Assembly (NCBI GenBank): GCA_016278515.1
Contig: JADQBR010000045.1
Location: 1-63,224 of the forward strand
Length of the DNA stretch: 63,224 nucleotides
Direction of reading: 5' to 3'
Source: Bacillota bacterium
Lineage (GTDB): Bacteria; Bacillota; JADQBR01
This document shows positions 35,856-44,342 of this stretch, in pieces (position 1 is the stretch's first letter; each line of letters starts with the position of its first letter). The notes beneath the pieces are model-generated. The model searched no databases and was not told the DNA's origin. It saw only the letters and a program-made list of their open reading frames with translations. Position numbers and translations under genes: made by a program.

Positions 35856-37187
35856 CTACACGAAAAACCAAATAATGAAAAGTAATGTAAGTATCCACAT
35901 TGTTGTACTTACCTCTTTCCCTTTACCAGTAAAGAGATGCAGCAGACTGTAAGCCAATGTCCCGAAAATAATTCCATCAGCTATGCTGTAGGCAAATGGC
36001 ATCATAACAATAGCGAAAAATGCCGGGATCGCTTCTAAATAATCAGTGAAATCAATCTTCATCACAGGCTCCATCATGAAGATACCTACGATAATTAATA
36101 TCGGTGCAGTAGCAGCCCCTGGCACAATACCGATAAGCGGTGAAAAGAAAATAGCCACTAAGAACAGCATTGCTGTTGTGACAGCTGTTAAACCAGTCCG
36201 CCCGCCTTCTGCGACACCCGAGGCGCTTTCCACGTAGGTAGTGGTGGTACTGGTACCAAGGATAGCTCCAGCTGTGGTTGCTACAGCATCAGCAGTTAAG
36301 GCTTTATTAGCATTGGGTAATCTGCCGTCTTTATCGAGCATACCCGCTTTGCTGGAGACGCCGATTAATGTGCCAATAGTGTCAAACATGTCTACGAAAG
36401 TGAAGGAAAAAATAACAGGAATTAAGCCGATAGCCAAAAGTTCCTTCAAACCGCCGGCAAACGCACCGAAGGTTGGAGCAAGGCTGGGAGGTGCACTGAC
36501 AATCCCAAAATTTGATATATCAGTCACTCCCATGGGAATACCGATAATGGTGGTCCCAATAATACCTATTAGAAGTGCGCCTCTAACCTTTAAAATCACT
36601 AAAACGGCAGTAAGTATCAGTCCAATCGCAGTAAGAAGCACCGCTGTTTCCTTAAAATTACCTAGCGATACTAATGTATCCGGGTTAGCTACAACAATAC
36701 CTGAGTTATGAAACCCTATCAGCGCTATGAAAAGGCCGATACCAGCACTAACGGCCATCTTAAGGCTCATGGGAATTGCATCCACTATTGCTTGACGAAT
36801 GCTGGTAAATGTCAACACTAAAAAGATTATACCGTTCATAAACACTGCTGCTAATGCAACTTCCCAACTATATCCCATTTGCCCTACTACAGTAAAGGCG
36901 AAAAAGGCGTTCAATCCCATTCCGGGAGCCAGCGCAAAGGGGTAGTTTGCATATAGCCCCATAACCAAGGTACCTATGGCAGCTGCCAAACATGTAGCCA
37001 CCAATACTGCCCCAAAGTCCATACCCGTACTGCTCAGTATGTCGGGATTAACAAAAATTATATATGCCATGGTCATAAATGTGGTCAGCCCTGCTAGTAT
37101 TTCCGTCCGGGCATCCGTACCATGCTCGGACAACTTAAATACCCTTTCCAAAAACCCTTGGTTTGCCGTTGAAACTGTCTTTGACAT
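35856..37187 (-). CDS. NCS2 family purine permease (AzgA/PbuG type)
   Basis: A 443-residue membrane permease with about 12-14 helices for adenine, guanine or hypoxanthine. It begins FLERVFKLSEHGTDARTEILAGLTTFMTMAYIIFVNP (residues about 12-48), the AzgA-branch signature, and contains ALAPGMGLNAFFAFTVV (about 87-103), FSFTFVDMFDTIGTLIG (about 260-276) and TTTYVESASGVAEGGRTGL (about 315-333). It follows the split hydroxylase genes by 51 bases and is likely cotranscribed. Distinct in branch from the xanthine/uracil-type permease at the end of the island. Confidence 0.93.
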   Translation of the reverse strand: MSKTVSTANQGFLERVFKLSEHGTDARTEILAGLTTFMTMAYIIFVNPDILSSTGMDFGAVLVATCLAAAIGTLVMGLYANYPFALAPGMGLNAFFAFTVVGQMGYSWEVALAAVFMNGIIFLVLTFTSIRQAIVDAIPMSLKMAVSAGIGLFIALIGFHNSGIVVANPDTLVSLGNFKETAVLLTAIGLILTAVLVILKVRGALLIGIIGTTIIGIPMGVTDISNFGIVSAPPSLAPTFGAFAGGLKELLAIGLIPVIFSFTFVDMFDTIGTLIGVSSKAGMLDKDGRLPNANKALTADAVATTAGAILGTSTTTTYVESASGVAEGGRTGLTAVTTAMLFLVAIFFSPLIGIVPGAATAPILIIVGIFMMEPVMKIDFTDYLEAIPAFFAIVMMPFAYSIADGIIFGTLAYSLLHLFTGKGKEVSTTMWILTLLFIIWFFV

Positions 37188-37238
37188 CTAAATATAGCCT
37201 CCTTAAGTATAATTTAACTTTTCTGCATTCTTTTATTA

Positions 37239-38234
37239 TTACTCTTGTTTAGAAACTAATAAGTCCAATACTTTTTCCGGCGTAGCCGGTAAGCTGTTTA
37301 ACCGAATGCCTACTGCATCATAGATAGCGTTTAATATGGCAGGTGCAGTCGGCAGCATGGCTGGTTCCCCGATTCCTTTAGCCCCGTAAGGACCGGTAGG
37401 CTCATCACTTTCAACTATTAGGGGTTCTATTTCAGCCATATCCATTGAGGTGGGAAGCAAGTATTGGCTAAAGTTAGGGTTATTTATCCTCCCTTCGCCC
37501 AAGTTCACCTCTTCCATCAAAGCATAACCGATCCCTTGAGCAACTGCTCCTGCAATTTGCCCTCGTACATTCTGGGGGTTAATAGCCTTACCAACATCGT
37601 GAGAGGCAATAGCTTTAATGATATCTACTTTTCCGGTTTTCGTATCCACCTCCACTTCAACTATCTGGGTACCAAATGCATAGGGCCAGTAAGGTGCTCC
37701 CTGACCTGTGTCCGGGTCAACCTCGGTAGTATGGGTGACAAAAGTTCCTTCTCCCAGCAGCCGCACGCCGCTAAACCTAGCCTGGAAAGCAAGTTCTGCC
37801 ACAGACATTTGCTTTTGGGGATATCCCTTAACAGAAACAACTCCCTTAACCATTTCCAATCCTTCGGGAGTATTGACACCCAAAACAGAGGCTCCGTACT
37901 GTAAAAGTTTTTGTTTTGCCACCCTAACTGCTCGTAAAACAGCATTCCCTGACGCGTATGTTTGCCTGGTCGCTGCAGTTGTCCCCGCATCAGGCGTGCT
38001 ATCGGTGTCTCCAGTAATCAAAGTAATATTTTCGGTACTCACCCCTAACTCTTGGGCAGCAATTTGGATTAATGTGGTATCAGAGCCTTGACCGCAATCC
38101 ACTGCGCCCGTGTGTACCGTAGCTGAACCATCGTCATGGATTTCAACCGTGGCACTGGAAACATCAGGGAAACCGTTTCCATAACCGGTACCATAAATAA
38201 TGGCTGCAATACCTTGACCCCTTTTCTTAGCCAT
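37239..38234 (-). CDS. ndhM: Molybdenum hydroxylase, C-terminal half of the catalytic subunit (NdhM-like)
   Basis: A 331-residue protein equal to the last two domains of a xanthine-dehydrogenase large chain: VDCGQGSDTTLIQIAAQELG (about residues 43-62), GTTAATRQTYASG (about 79-91) and the catalytic-glutamate loop GAKGIGEPAMLPTAPAILNAI (about 285-305). With the upstream NdhL-like protein it makes up 763 residues, the size of an undivided catalytic subunit. The same split and near-identical sizes occur in the selenium-containing nicotinate dehydrogenase of Eubacterium barkeri (ndhFSLM). In this purine context the substrate is probably a purine rather than nicotinate. Its ATG overlaps ndhL by 8 bases with a strong GGGGAGGTG site inside ndhL. 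Confidence 0.88.
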   Translation of the reverse strand: MAKKRGQGIAAIIYGTGYGNGFPDVSSATVEIHDDGSATVHTGAVDCGQGSDTTLIQIAAQELGVSTENITLITGDTDSTPDAGTTAATRQTYASGNAVLRAVRVAKQKLLQYGASVLGVNTPEGLEMVKGVVSVKGYPQKQMSVAELAFQARFSGVRLLGEGTFVTHTTEVDPDTGQGAPYWPYAFGTQIVEVEVDTKTGKVDIIKAIASHDVGKAINPQNVRGQIAGAVAQGIGYALMEEVNLGEGRINNPNFSQYLLPTSMDMAEIEPLIVESDEPTGPYGAKGIGEPAMLPTAPAILNAIYDAVGIRLNSLPATPEKVLDLLVSKQE

Positions 38235-39525
38235 AGCTATTCACCTCCCCTGTCTGGTCATCAATAGTCCAGCCTGCTGCCCGAGCCGCCTGAAGCATCG
38301 TTTCCTTCAAACCGACACTACTACCCAAAAACTGTCCCGTAGCTGTAGTGTCTCCTTCTTCCAACGCATTCCGCCAGCGAATGGTCAATGGATGCATTGC
38401 AAGTTTTTCCGCCATGCGATCCATTTGGCTCTCCATAGCAACCGGCGGCTGGGCGGCACCAAAGCCGCGCATTGCGCCAGCAAAGGGGTTGTTGGTATAG
38501 ACGGCATAAGAATCTATCTCTACGTTGGGACATTTGTAAGGACCTACAGCATGGATGGCTGCTTTGCGTAGTATATTGGGAGCCCAAGAAGCATAGGCCC
38601 CGGTATCGCCGATAATTTTCGCCTTGACTGCAATTAACTGTCCTTTATTATCAACGCCTGTTTTATATGACATAACCATCGGATGCCTTTTACTATGAGC
38701 AGCAAAAGATTCCTTGCGATTTAATATCATCTTGACCGGCCTGCCTGTTTTTAATGCAGCCAATGCTACCAGCGGTTGGAGAGACATATCCTCCCTGCCG
38801 CCGAATGCACCGCCAACGGCAGTACAGACCACCTGTACCCGGTTTTCCGTCCAACCAAGGACCCTGGCTATCTCTACCCTGTCCCAATGTACATACTGAG
38901 TAGCTACATTGATTACCAGGTGGCCCCGTTGGTCTTGATAAGCTAGGGCAGCTTCAGGCTGCAAAAAGGCATGGTCCACCATCTGGGTTCTATATGTGTC
39001 CTCGATTATTACCTGAGACTTTTCGAAACCCTCTTCAACATTTCCCCGGCGAATGGGTAGATGATACAACACGTTCGTCTTTAACTCGGGATGAACATGA
39101 GGCGCATCTTCCTGCATTGCTGTTTCGGGATCAAAGACTGCCGGCAGCACTTCATAATCAACTTTAATTAATTTTGATGCCTTACTAGCAATTTCTTCCG
39201 TATCAGCAACCACTACTGCCAATGCGTCATTTACTGACCGCACCTCTTTATCAGCCAGAACATGCATATCAGTATACAAAACACCTTGGGAGTTTTCTCC
39301 CGGTACATCCTTAGCAGTAACCACTGAACGAACACCCGGCATTTCTTCCGCTTCCCTAACATGCATATCCTTAATACGGGCATGGCCGTGAATACTGCGC
39401 AGCACTTTACCATACAACATATGGGGTCTACTCAAATCAGCGGGGAAGCTGGTTTTTCCTAATAGTTTGCCAACGGCATCTATTCTGGGGGTGGACGCCC
39501 CAACAGCATCATTAGTTTCTTTCAC
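38227..39525 (-). CDS. ndhL: Molybdenum hydroxylase, N-terminal half of the catalytic subunit (NdhL-like)
   Basis: A 432-residue protein equal to the first two domains of the large chain: PRIDAVGKLLGKTSFPADLSRPHMLYGKVLRS (about residues 13-44), AVGGAFGGREDMSLQPLVAL (about 235-254) for cofactor binding, and GAMRGFGAAQPPVAMESQMD (about 355-374), whose Arg corresponds to the substrate-orienting arginine of xanthine oxidase. It stops cleanly at TAA after a linker, where the next gene begins. Start is a GTG inside the end of ndhS. Subunit order F-S-L-M equals that of E. barkeri nicotinate dehydrogenase. Confidence 0.88.
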   Translation of the reverse strand: MKETNDAVGASTPRIDAVGKLLGKTSFPADLSRPHMLYGKVLRSIHGHARIKDMHVREAEEMPGVRSVVTAKDVPGENSQGVLYTDMHVLADKEVRSVNDALAVVVADTEEIASKASKLIKVDYEVLPAVFDPETAMQEDAPHVHPELKTNVLYHLPIRRGNVEEGFEKSQVIIEDTYRTQMVDHAFLQPEAALAYQDQRGHLVINVATQYVHWDRVEIARVLGWTENRVQVVCTAVGGAFGGREDMSLQPLVALAALKTGRPVKMILNRKESFAAHSKRHPMVMSYKTGVDNKGQLIAVKAKIIGDTGAYASWAPNILRKAAIHAVGPYKCPNVEIDSYAVYTNNPFAGAMRGFGAAQPPVAMESQMDRMAEKLAMHPLTIRWRNALEEGDTTATGQFLGSSVGLKETMLQAARAAGWTIDDQTGEVNSYG

Positions 39526-39985
39526 GGGCTTTCACCACACTTTCTACTGCCCTAATAATTTGATCATAACCGGTACAACGGCATATGTTACCCGAGATAG
39601 CCAATTTAATTTCTTCTTTCGTTGGACTGGAGTTTGAATCTAAAAGTGCTTTTGCTGCTAGCAACATACCCGGGGTGCAATAGCCGCATTGCACAGCCCC
39701 CTCTTTCATAAAAGCCTGCTGTAGCGGATGCAGCTTGCCGTTTTCAGCTAAACCTTCAACAGTCAAAATATCAGCTTTATCAGCCTGTAAGGCCAGAACT
39801 AAGCAGGAATTCACCAGCTTACCATTTAAAATCACGCTGCAGGTTCCACATTCACCCTCACCGCAACCCTCTTTGGTACCCGTCAACCCAAGATCTTCCC
39901 GTAATACATCAAGGAGACGTTTAGCGGGATCCACTTTAATTTGGTATTCCTGACCATTGACCTTTAAATTCAAGTTTGCTGCCAT
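39512..39985 (-). CDS. ndhS: Molybdenum hydroxylase, [2Fe-2S] subunit (NdhS-like)
   Basis: A 157-residue electron-transfer subunit with two [2Fe-2S] clusters. The plant-type cluster is in GCGEGECGTCSV with a fourth Cys in NSC (about residues 39-62), and the helical cluster is in QCGYCTPGM (about 99-107) plus CRCTGY (about 135-140). It links the molybdenum centre to the FAD subunit and ends inside the NdhL-like gene with a 14-base overlap. Confidence 0.95.
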   Translation of the reverse strand: MAANLNLKVNGQEYQIKVDPAKRLLDVLREDLGLTGTKEGCGEGECGTCSVILNGKLVNSCLVLALQADKADILTVEGLAENGKLHPLQQAFMKEGAVQCGYCTPGMLLAAKALLDSNSSPTKEEIKLAISGNICRCTGYDQIIRAVESVVKARERN

Positions 39986-39987
39986 CT

Positions 39988-40857
39988 TTACACCTCCATG
40001 TTAAGTGACATTCCTGCAACCAATCTTTCCCAAGCTGCCGAAACCACACCCTTGACAGCTTGGCGTTTGTATGGCGCTGAAGCTCTATCACCGAGCTTTT
40101 CAGCTACCTGAGCCGAAAGTGCTTCTTCTATGTCAGGCCACAACTCACGGGCAGGCCGTCTCCCGACCAGCATCTTTTCCACCGCTTCGACCCGATAGGC
40201 CTTAGGACCAACCGCGCCTAACGCCAGCGTCCCTGCTACAATTTCTCCCCCTGACATAGCCACAGTTATCCCTACACTAATTCGTGCAATTGCTAATGCA
40301 TTGCGCCTGCCCAGTTTTGCAAAGGCACTATACTTAGATTGATCAAACGGTATACGAAAATAGGTTATCAATTCATGGGGTGTCAAATTTGTAAATCCTA
40401 CTCCCCCTAATAATTTCTCCAATTTCACTTCACGTACTCCATGGGCGGAAGCAACACCTACTTGCGCCTCCAAAGCCATTAAAGCAGGAATACTGTCCGC
40501 TGCCGGTGAACCATTGGCAAGGTTTCCACCCAATGTCCCCTGGTTGCGTATTTGCGGCGATCCAACAGCAGCCGAAGCTTGAGCCAGCGCTGCAGCATAC
40601 TTTACAATTAAAGACGATTTGCAAAGATCATCAAACGTGCACAGGCTGCCGACGATCAGACTGTCATTCGTTCGCTCTATCTTACGCATTTCGTCAAGCC
40701 GGGAAATGTCTATCAATACATTTGAATTATACTTGTCTGCCTGCAGTTGAATTACCAGGTCCGTTCCGCCCGCTAGAAGTTTAGCATCATTTCCCAACTC
40801 TCCTAATAAGGAAACAGCCTCGGAAATACTTGCTGGAACTTGGTAGCTAAAGCTCAC
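39988..40857 (-). CDS. ndhF: Molybdenum hydroxylase, FAD subunit (NdhF-like)
   Basis: A 289-residue CoxM-type flavoprotein. FAD contacts are LLAGGTDLVIQL (about residues 27-38) and IRNQGTLGGNLANGSPAADSIPALMALEA (about 103-131), the latter including the TIGGN-like TLGGN signature. Start is a GTG preceded by GGGGGTAAGAGGT. First gene of the F-S-L-M operon, 106 bases downstream of a riboswitch terminator. Electrons would pass to NAD(P)+ through this subunit. Confidence 0.93.
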   Translation of the reverse strand: MSFSYQVPASISEAVSLLGELGNDAKLLAGGTDLVIQLQADKYNSNVLIDISRLDEMRKIERTNDSLIVGSLCTFDDLCKSSLIVKYAAALAQASAAVGSPQIRNQGTLGGNLANGSPAADSIPALMALEAQVGVASAHGVREVKLEKLLGGVGFTNLTPHELITYFRIPFDQSKYSAFAKLGRRNALAIARISVGITVAMSGGEIVAGTLALGAVGPKAYRVEAVEKMLVGRRPARELWPDIEEALSAQVAEKLGDRASAPYKRQAVKGVVSAAWERLVAGMSLNMEV

Positions 40858-40962
40858 ACCTCTTACCCCCTTGCAAAAATGATAATAAATCTCAAAAATA
40901 TTCAGAAAACCAACCTCGCATTTCGGCCTACCTTAAATGCCCATATAAAACCAGGCAAACGT

Positions 40963-41014
40963 AAAAAGCTACCAGAGCGCACTAGAATAATCATTCTAGA
41001 TGCGCCCTCGTAGC
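40963..41014 (-). terminator. Riboswitch-controlled terminator before ndhF
   Basis: On the minus strand GCTAC-AGGGCGCA-CTAGAAT pairs with ATTCTAG-TGCGCTCT-GTAGC with one mismatch and one bulge, a stem of about 20 bp, then TTTTT. Its 5' arm contains the P1 3' strand of the adjacent purine aptamer (41006-41012), so the two folds exclude each other and ligand binding should prevent termination. Confidence 0.92.
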
Positions 41015-41074
41015 TTAGCAATTTACGGTCGCCTGGTAGAAACCCCCGGTCCATATCACCAAGGATATACGAGG
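41006..41074 (-). promoter_or_regulatory. Guanine-class purine riboswitch, predicted ON switch (ndhF operon)
   Basis: The minus strand shows the purine aptamer: P1 CCTCGTA/TACGAGG, P2 CCTTGGT/ACCGGGG with loop GATATGG, the conserved GTTTCTACC, and P3 with loop CCGTAAA, the kissing-loop sequences being those of the B. subtilis xpt aptamer. The base that sets specificity is C (CTA before P1 closes), predicting guanine, hypoxanthine or xanthine rather than adenine. P3 closes less well than usual and the base before the C is G, a small departure from the consensus. The 338-base gap around it holds only this device and AT-rich promoter-like sequence. Confidence 0.93.
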
Positions 41075-41195
41075 TTATTTATATTAATATAGTTATTCGA
41101 CATCTGGTATTGAAATCCTGCCCCAGACTCTTTTTTTTACAATAAAATATTACTGGAAAGTTTGTTTAATTTAAGCAAATTTTATTGCCTCTGCC

Positions 41196-44100
41196 CTAAA
41201 ACAGATATGGATAATCGACATAAACTGCCCAAACGAGGTTTAATATCTCTGGGCTAACCTGCGCATCATCAGACTTGCCAATGGAATTAAATGTAGTTGT
41301 AAGTTCCTTGCCGCTTATTCTTATATTAAAGATTGGAGCTTCCCCATCCTCCAAAAGAAGGAACCCACTATTTTTACTGTTAGCGAAATCCTCTTCAGTC
41401 CAGAAGAGTGTCAGTTTATCCAGATAGGGCGCGCCATCATACGGGCAAAATGATGCACAGTTTCCGCATTCATTACACATTCCGTCAACATGAACAATTT
41501 GGTTAAGATTTTTAAAGCCATCTTCCACCTTAATCATGATATTTGCCCTGTTTGGACATACCTCCGAACAGATATTACAGCTTATATTGCATTCTAAACA
41601 TCTTGAAGGTTCTTCTGTTTCTTGAGTAACACATTTCAACTTACCTTTTTTGGCGATGATCTCTGCCAGACGTTTATCACCGTCAAACCTTATATCTGCC
41701 GGTCCCGTGTTGCCAATGACTTCTTCCTTATCCATAATTACATCTGCAACCTTACGCCCATGGGCAATTGCTTCCACTACAGTTGAAGGCCCTGATAAAG
41801 CGTCGCCACCTAAAAAGACATTTTCCAAATTAGTTTCATATGTCGCTAAATTCACAGCCACTTTGCCATGGGAATCTACAGATATACCATTTGTTTTGAG
41901 GATATCATAATCGACCAGTTCACCAATAGCTGTTAGGACAGTATCAATCCCCAGGTCTTCAAGTTTATTCTCTATAGCAATCGGTTTTTTCCTACCGGAA
42001 GCATCAGCCTGTCCCAACTCCATCTTTTGGCACTTAAGAATACCCTTTTTTAGAGAAACTGGCGACAGAAGTTCTTTGAATATCACGCCGTCTTCCAGTG
42101 CAGCTTCCAGTTCTTCTTTATCCGCCGGCATATATCTTTTAGTTCTTCTATAGACTATATGAACATTTTCTACACCCTCAAGTTTTAGGGCTGCTCTTGC
42201 TGCATCCATGGCAGAATTACCGCCACCTATTACTGCCACATTTTTGCCTAGATTAAGGGCATTTTTATCCTTGTTGTAATCTTCGAGAAAATCAATAGCA
42301 CCTCTGACGGACGAACTACTCTGACCTAAATCCAATGAGTTAGTCTTTCCTGCACCTATGGCTAGATAAATATAGTCAAAGCCCTCAGACCTTAATTGCC
42401 CTACTGAGAATTCAGGATCTACCCCCAGCTTGAACTTGACACCGGTTTGTTTAATTAAGTCAATATCGTTTTCAATTGATGTCCTGGCTATACGAAACTC
42501 CGGGATGACGTGTTCTACTGTGCCGCCGGCTTTTTCTCTCTTATCAAAAATAGTAACATCTATTCCTGCTTTAGCTAAAAAATAGCCTGCAGCCAACCCA
42601 GACGGTCCTGCGCCAATAATCGCAACTTTTGACTTACTGGTACGCTCGGTATTAGATATTTTCTTCAAATAGTCTTTATAACCATTTTCCGCCGCTACTC
42701 TTTTCATCTCGCGTATTAAGACAGACTCATCATAGTCTAGACGAGTGCATTTGGTCATGCACTGATGATTGCAAATAGTGCCGGTAATAAACGGAAGCGG
42801 GTTTTTGCTGACAATAAGTTCATAGGCCTCATTGTACCTGCCTTCCCCTACCAGTCTAATATATTCCGGCACGTCTTGATCAATAGGACATCCAACAGTA
42901 CAAGGAGCAATAAAACAATCCGTTAATGGCAATTGTTCATCGATTTTACGGCTTTTAACCGGTCTTTTTTCTTTTAGATGATTGGGATCATCAAAGGCAC
43001 CGTCAGCAAGTTTCTGCAGCTTTTCTAGATCAATTGAACCTGATTTCTGATTTTGCATCAGTGGTTCCAATTCCTCTGCCATTTGCGCCATACGCAGATA
43101 ACCGCCCGGTTTCAATAGAGTTGTAGCTACTGTTATCGGTTGTATACCGGTTTCGAAGATGCTGCCAATGTTAAAGAAATCAGCACCGCCGGAATAGGAA
43201 ATTTGCAGCTCCCCATCAAATTCTGCGGCGATTTTTGCGGCTAAATTAATAGTCAAGGGATAAAGTGACCTGCCCGACATATACATTTCTTCACCAGGCA
43301 ATTCCCCTCTAGTTATTTTAGTTGGTAAAGTATTAGAAAGTTTTACACCGAAAGCTCTGCCCTGTTCTTTAGCAAAAGCCTTGAGCCTTTTTAGCATCGC
43401 CACACCGTCAGCGTACTGCAAATCATGGGTAAAAGATTCTTCTTTAAGCTCTATATATTTATAGCCCATTTTATCAAAGGCGTTTCTAACATATTCATAT
43501 CCCAATAATGTGGGATTCATTTTAACAAATGTATGAAGCTCCTTATCCGAAAGAAGGTACCTAGAAATGGCTTCGATTTCATCCGGAGGACATCCGTGCA
43601 TGGTAGACAAAGTAATAGAGTCGCAGATATTAGGCGAAATGTTGTCGATAAACGCTTGGTCAACAAAAGAAAACTTCCCGACTTCATCTTTTAGAATTGT
43701 CTTACACTCTTGGAAAATATCAGTGTCTGACGCATCCTTTAACCCCTCTATGAATTTGTTTACTTTATCTGATTTAATTCCTTCCAGATCATAACCAATG
43801 CTCATATTAAAGACATAGGAAGACTGGTCTGATTGAAATATTTCCTTTTCTAAAACATGGATCAAAAACCAGCCTTTGACATACTCTTCAAAGGCAGCTT
43901 CAACAGATAATTCAGTAGACCATTCCGTGTTATAGCATTCATCTTCTGCCAGAATACACGGTTTGGGAAACTCAAGCTTATCCAAAATTTGTACCGTTTT
44001 AAGTTCAAAGAAGCGGCTACCACTAAGGTAAGCAGCTACAATATTTTGAGTCAGCTGCGTATTCGGACCCGCTGCAGGACCAACTGGTGTATCAAGTTTA

Positions 44101-44246
44101 CCGCCAAATAATTCAATTTGGCTGCTACCCGTTTTTGTGAAGAATTTTTCTTTGGCTATGCCTAAAATCGTATTTTTTGTCTCGTATTCTTCCAATATCC
44201 AATTAACCAGTTTTTTGAAGGGTATCGACCGCATTATGTCACTCAT
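41196..44246 (-). CDS. ygfK: YgfK-type iron-sulfur flavoprotein (putative selenate reductase subunit family)
   Basis: A 1016-residue oxidoreductase. Residues about 1-430 form a dihydropyrimidine-dehydrogenase-like barrel (GGKLDTPVGPAAGPNTQLTQN near 48, CPPDEIEAISRYLLS near 222). An N-terminal-GltD-like cluster domain follows (CFIAPCTVGCPIDQDVPEYI near 440, CNHQCMTKC near 490), then a nucleotide-binding pair (AIIGAGPSGLAAGYFLAKAG near 550, AVIGGGNSAMDAARAAL near 675) and C-terminal ferredoxin-like motifs (CLECNISCNICSEVCPN near 890, CNECGNCASFCPYDG near 930). Named for a selenate reductase link in E. coli, the family is a constant member of anaerobic purine clusters, where reduction of an oxidised purine or an electron-transfer role is likely. 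Confidence 0.92.
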   Translation of the reverse strand: MSDIMRSIPFKKLVNWILEEYETKNTILGIAKEKFFTKTGSSQIELFGGKLDTPVGPAAGPNTQLTQNIVAAYLSGSRFFELKTVQILDKLEFPKPCILAEDECYNTEWSTELSVEAAFEEYVKGWFLIHVLEKEIFQSDQSSYVFNMSIGYDLEGIKSDKVNKFIEGLKDASDTDIFQECKTILKDEVGKFSFVDQAFIDNISPNICDSITLSTMHGCPPDEIEAISRYLLSDKELHTFVKMNPTLLGYEYVRNAFDKMGYKYIELKEESFTHDLQYADGVAMLKRLKAFAKEQGRAFGVKLSNTLPTKITRGELPGEEMYMSGRSLYPLTINLAAKIAAEFDGELQISYSGGADFFNIGSIFETGIQPITVATTLLKPGGYLRMAQMAEELEPLMQNQKSGSIDLEKLQKLADGAFDDPNHLKEKRPVKSRKIDEQLPLTDCFIAPCTVGCPIDQDVPEYIRLVGEGRYNEAYELIVSKNPLPFITGTICNHQCMTKCTRLDYDESVLIREMKRVAAENGYKDYLKKISNTERTSKSKVAIIGAGPSGLAAGYFLAKAGIDVTIFDKREKAGGTVEHVIPEFRIARTSIENDIDLIKQTGVKFKLGVDPEFSVGQLRSEGFDYIYLAIGAGKTNSLDLGQSSSSVRGAIDFLEDYNKDKNALNLGKNVAVIGGGNSAMDAARAALKLEGVENVHIVYRRTKRYMPADKEELEAALEDGVIFKELLSPVSLKKGILKCQKMELGQADASGRKKPIAIENKLEDLGIDTVLTAIGELVDYDILKTNGISVDSHGKVAVNLATYETNLENVFLGGDALSGPSTVVEAIAHGRKVADVIMDKEEVIGNTGPADIRFDGDKRLAEIIAKKGKLKCVTQETEEPSRCLECNISCNICSEVCPNRANIMIKVEDGFKNLNQIVHVDGMCNECGNCASFCPYDGAPYLDKLTLFWTEEDFANSKNSGFLLLEDGEAPIFNIRISGKELTTTFNSIGKSDDAQVSPEILNLVWAVYVDYPYLF

Positions 44247-44294
44247 CGTATTCCCCCTTTATATTTTTGTGATTTTTTACTGAACAGAGAATTT

Positions 44295-44326
44295 TTCCTC
44301 GGTTCCTGCTTAAGTGAACCGAGGAA
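44295..44326 (-). terminator. Perfect hairpin between carbamate kinase and ygfK
   Basis: An 11-bp perfect stem, TTCCTCGGTTC with GAACCGAGGAA, and a 10-base loop. On the minus strand it is followed by an A-rich run, not T, so it is not a standard intrinsic terminator; it may tune or process the mRNA within the operon. Confidence 0.5.
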
Positions 44327-44342
44327 TGCTCCGTTTTAAAGG

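Noticed and set aside
37239-39525. Split catalytic chain as a sequencing frameshift
   Set aside because: The junction carries a well-placed ribosome site and the subunit sizes match the known natural NdhL/NdhM split.
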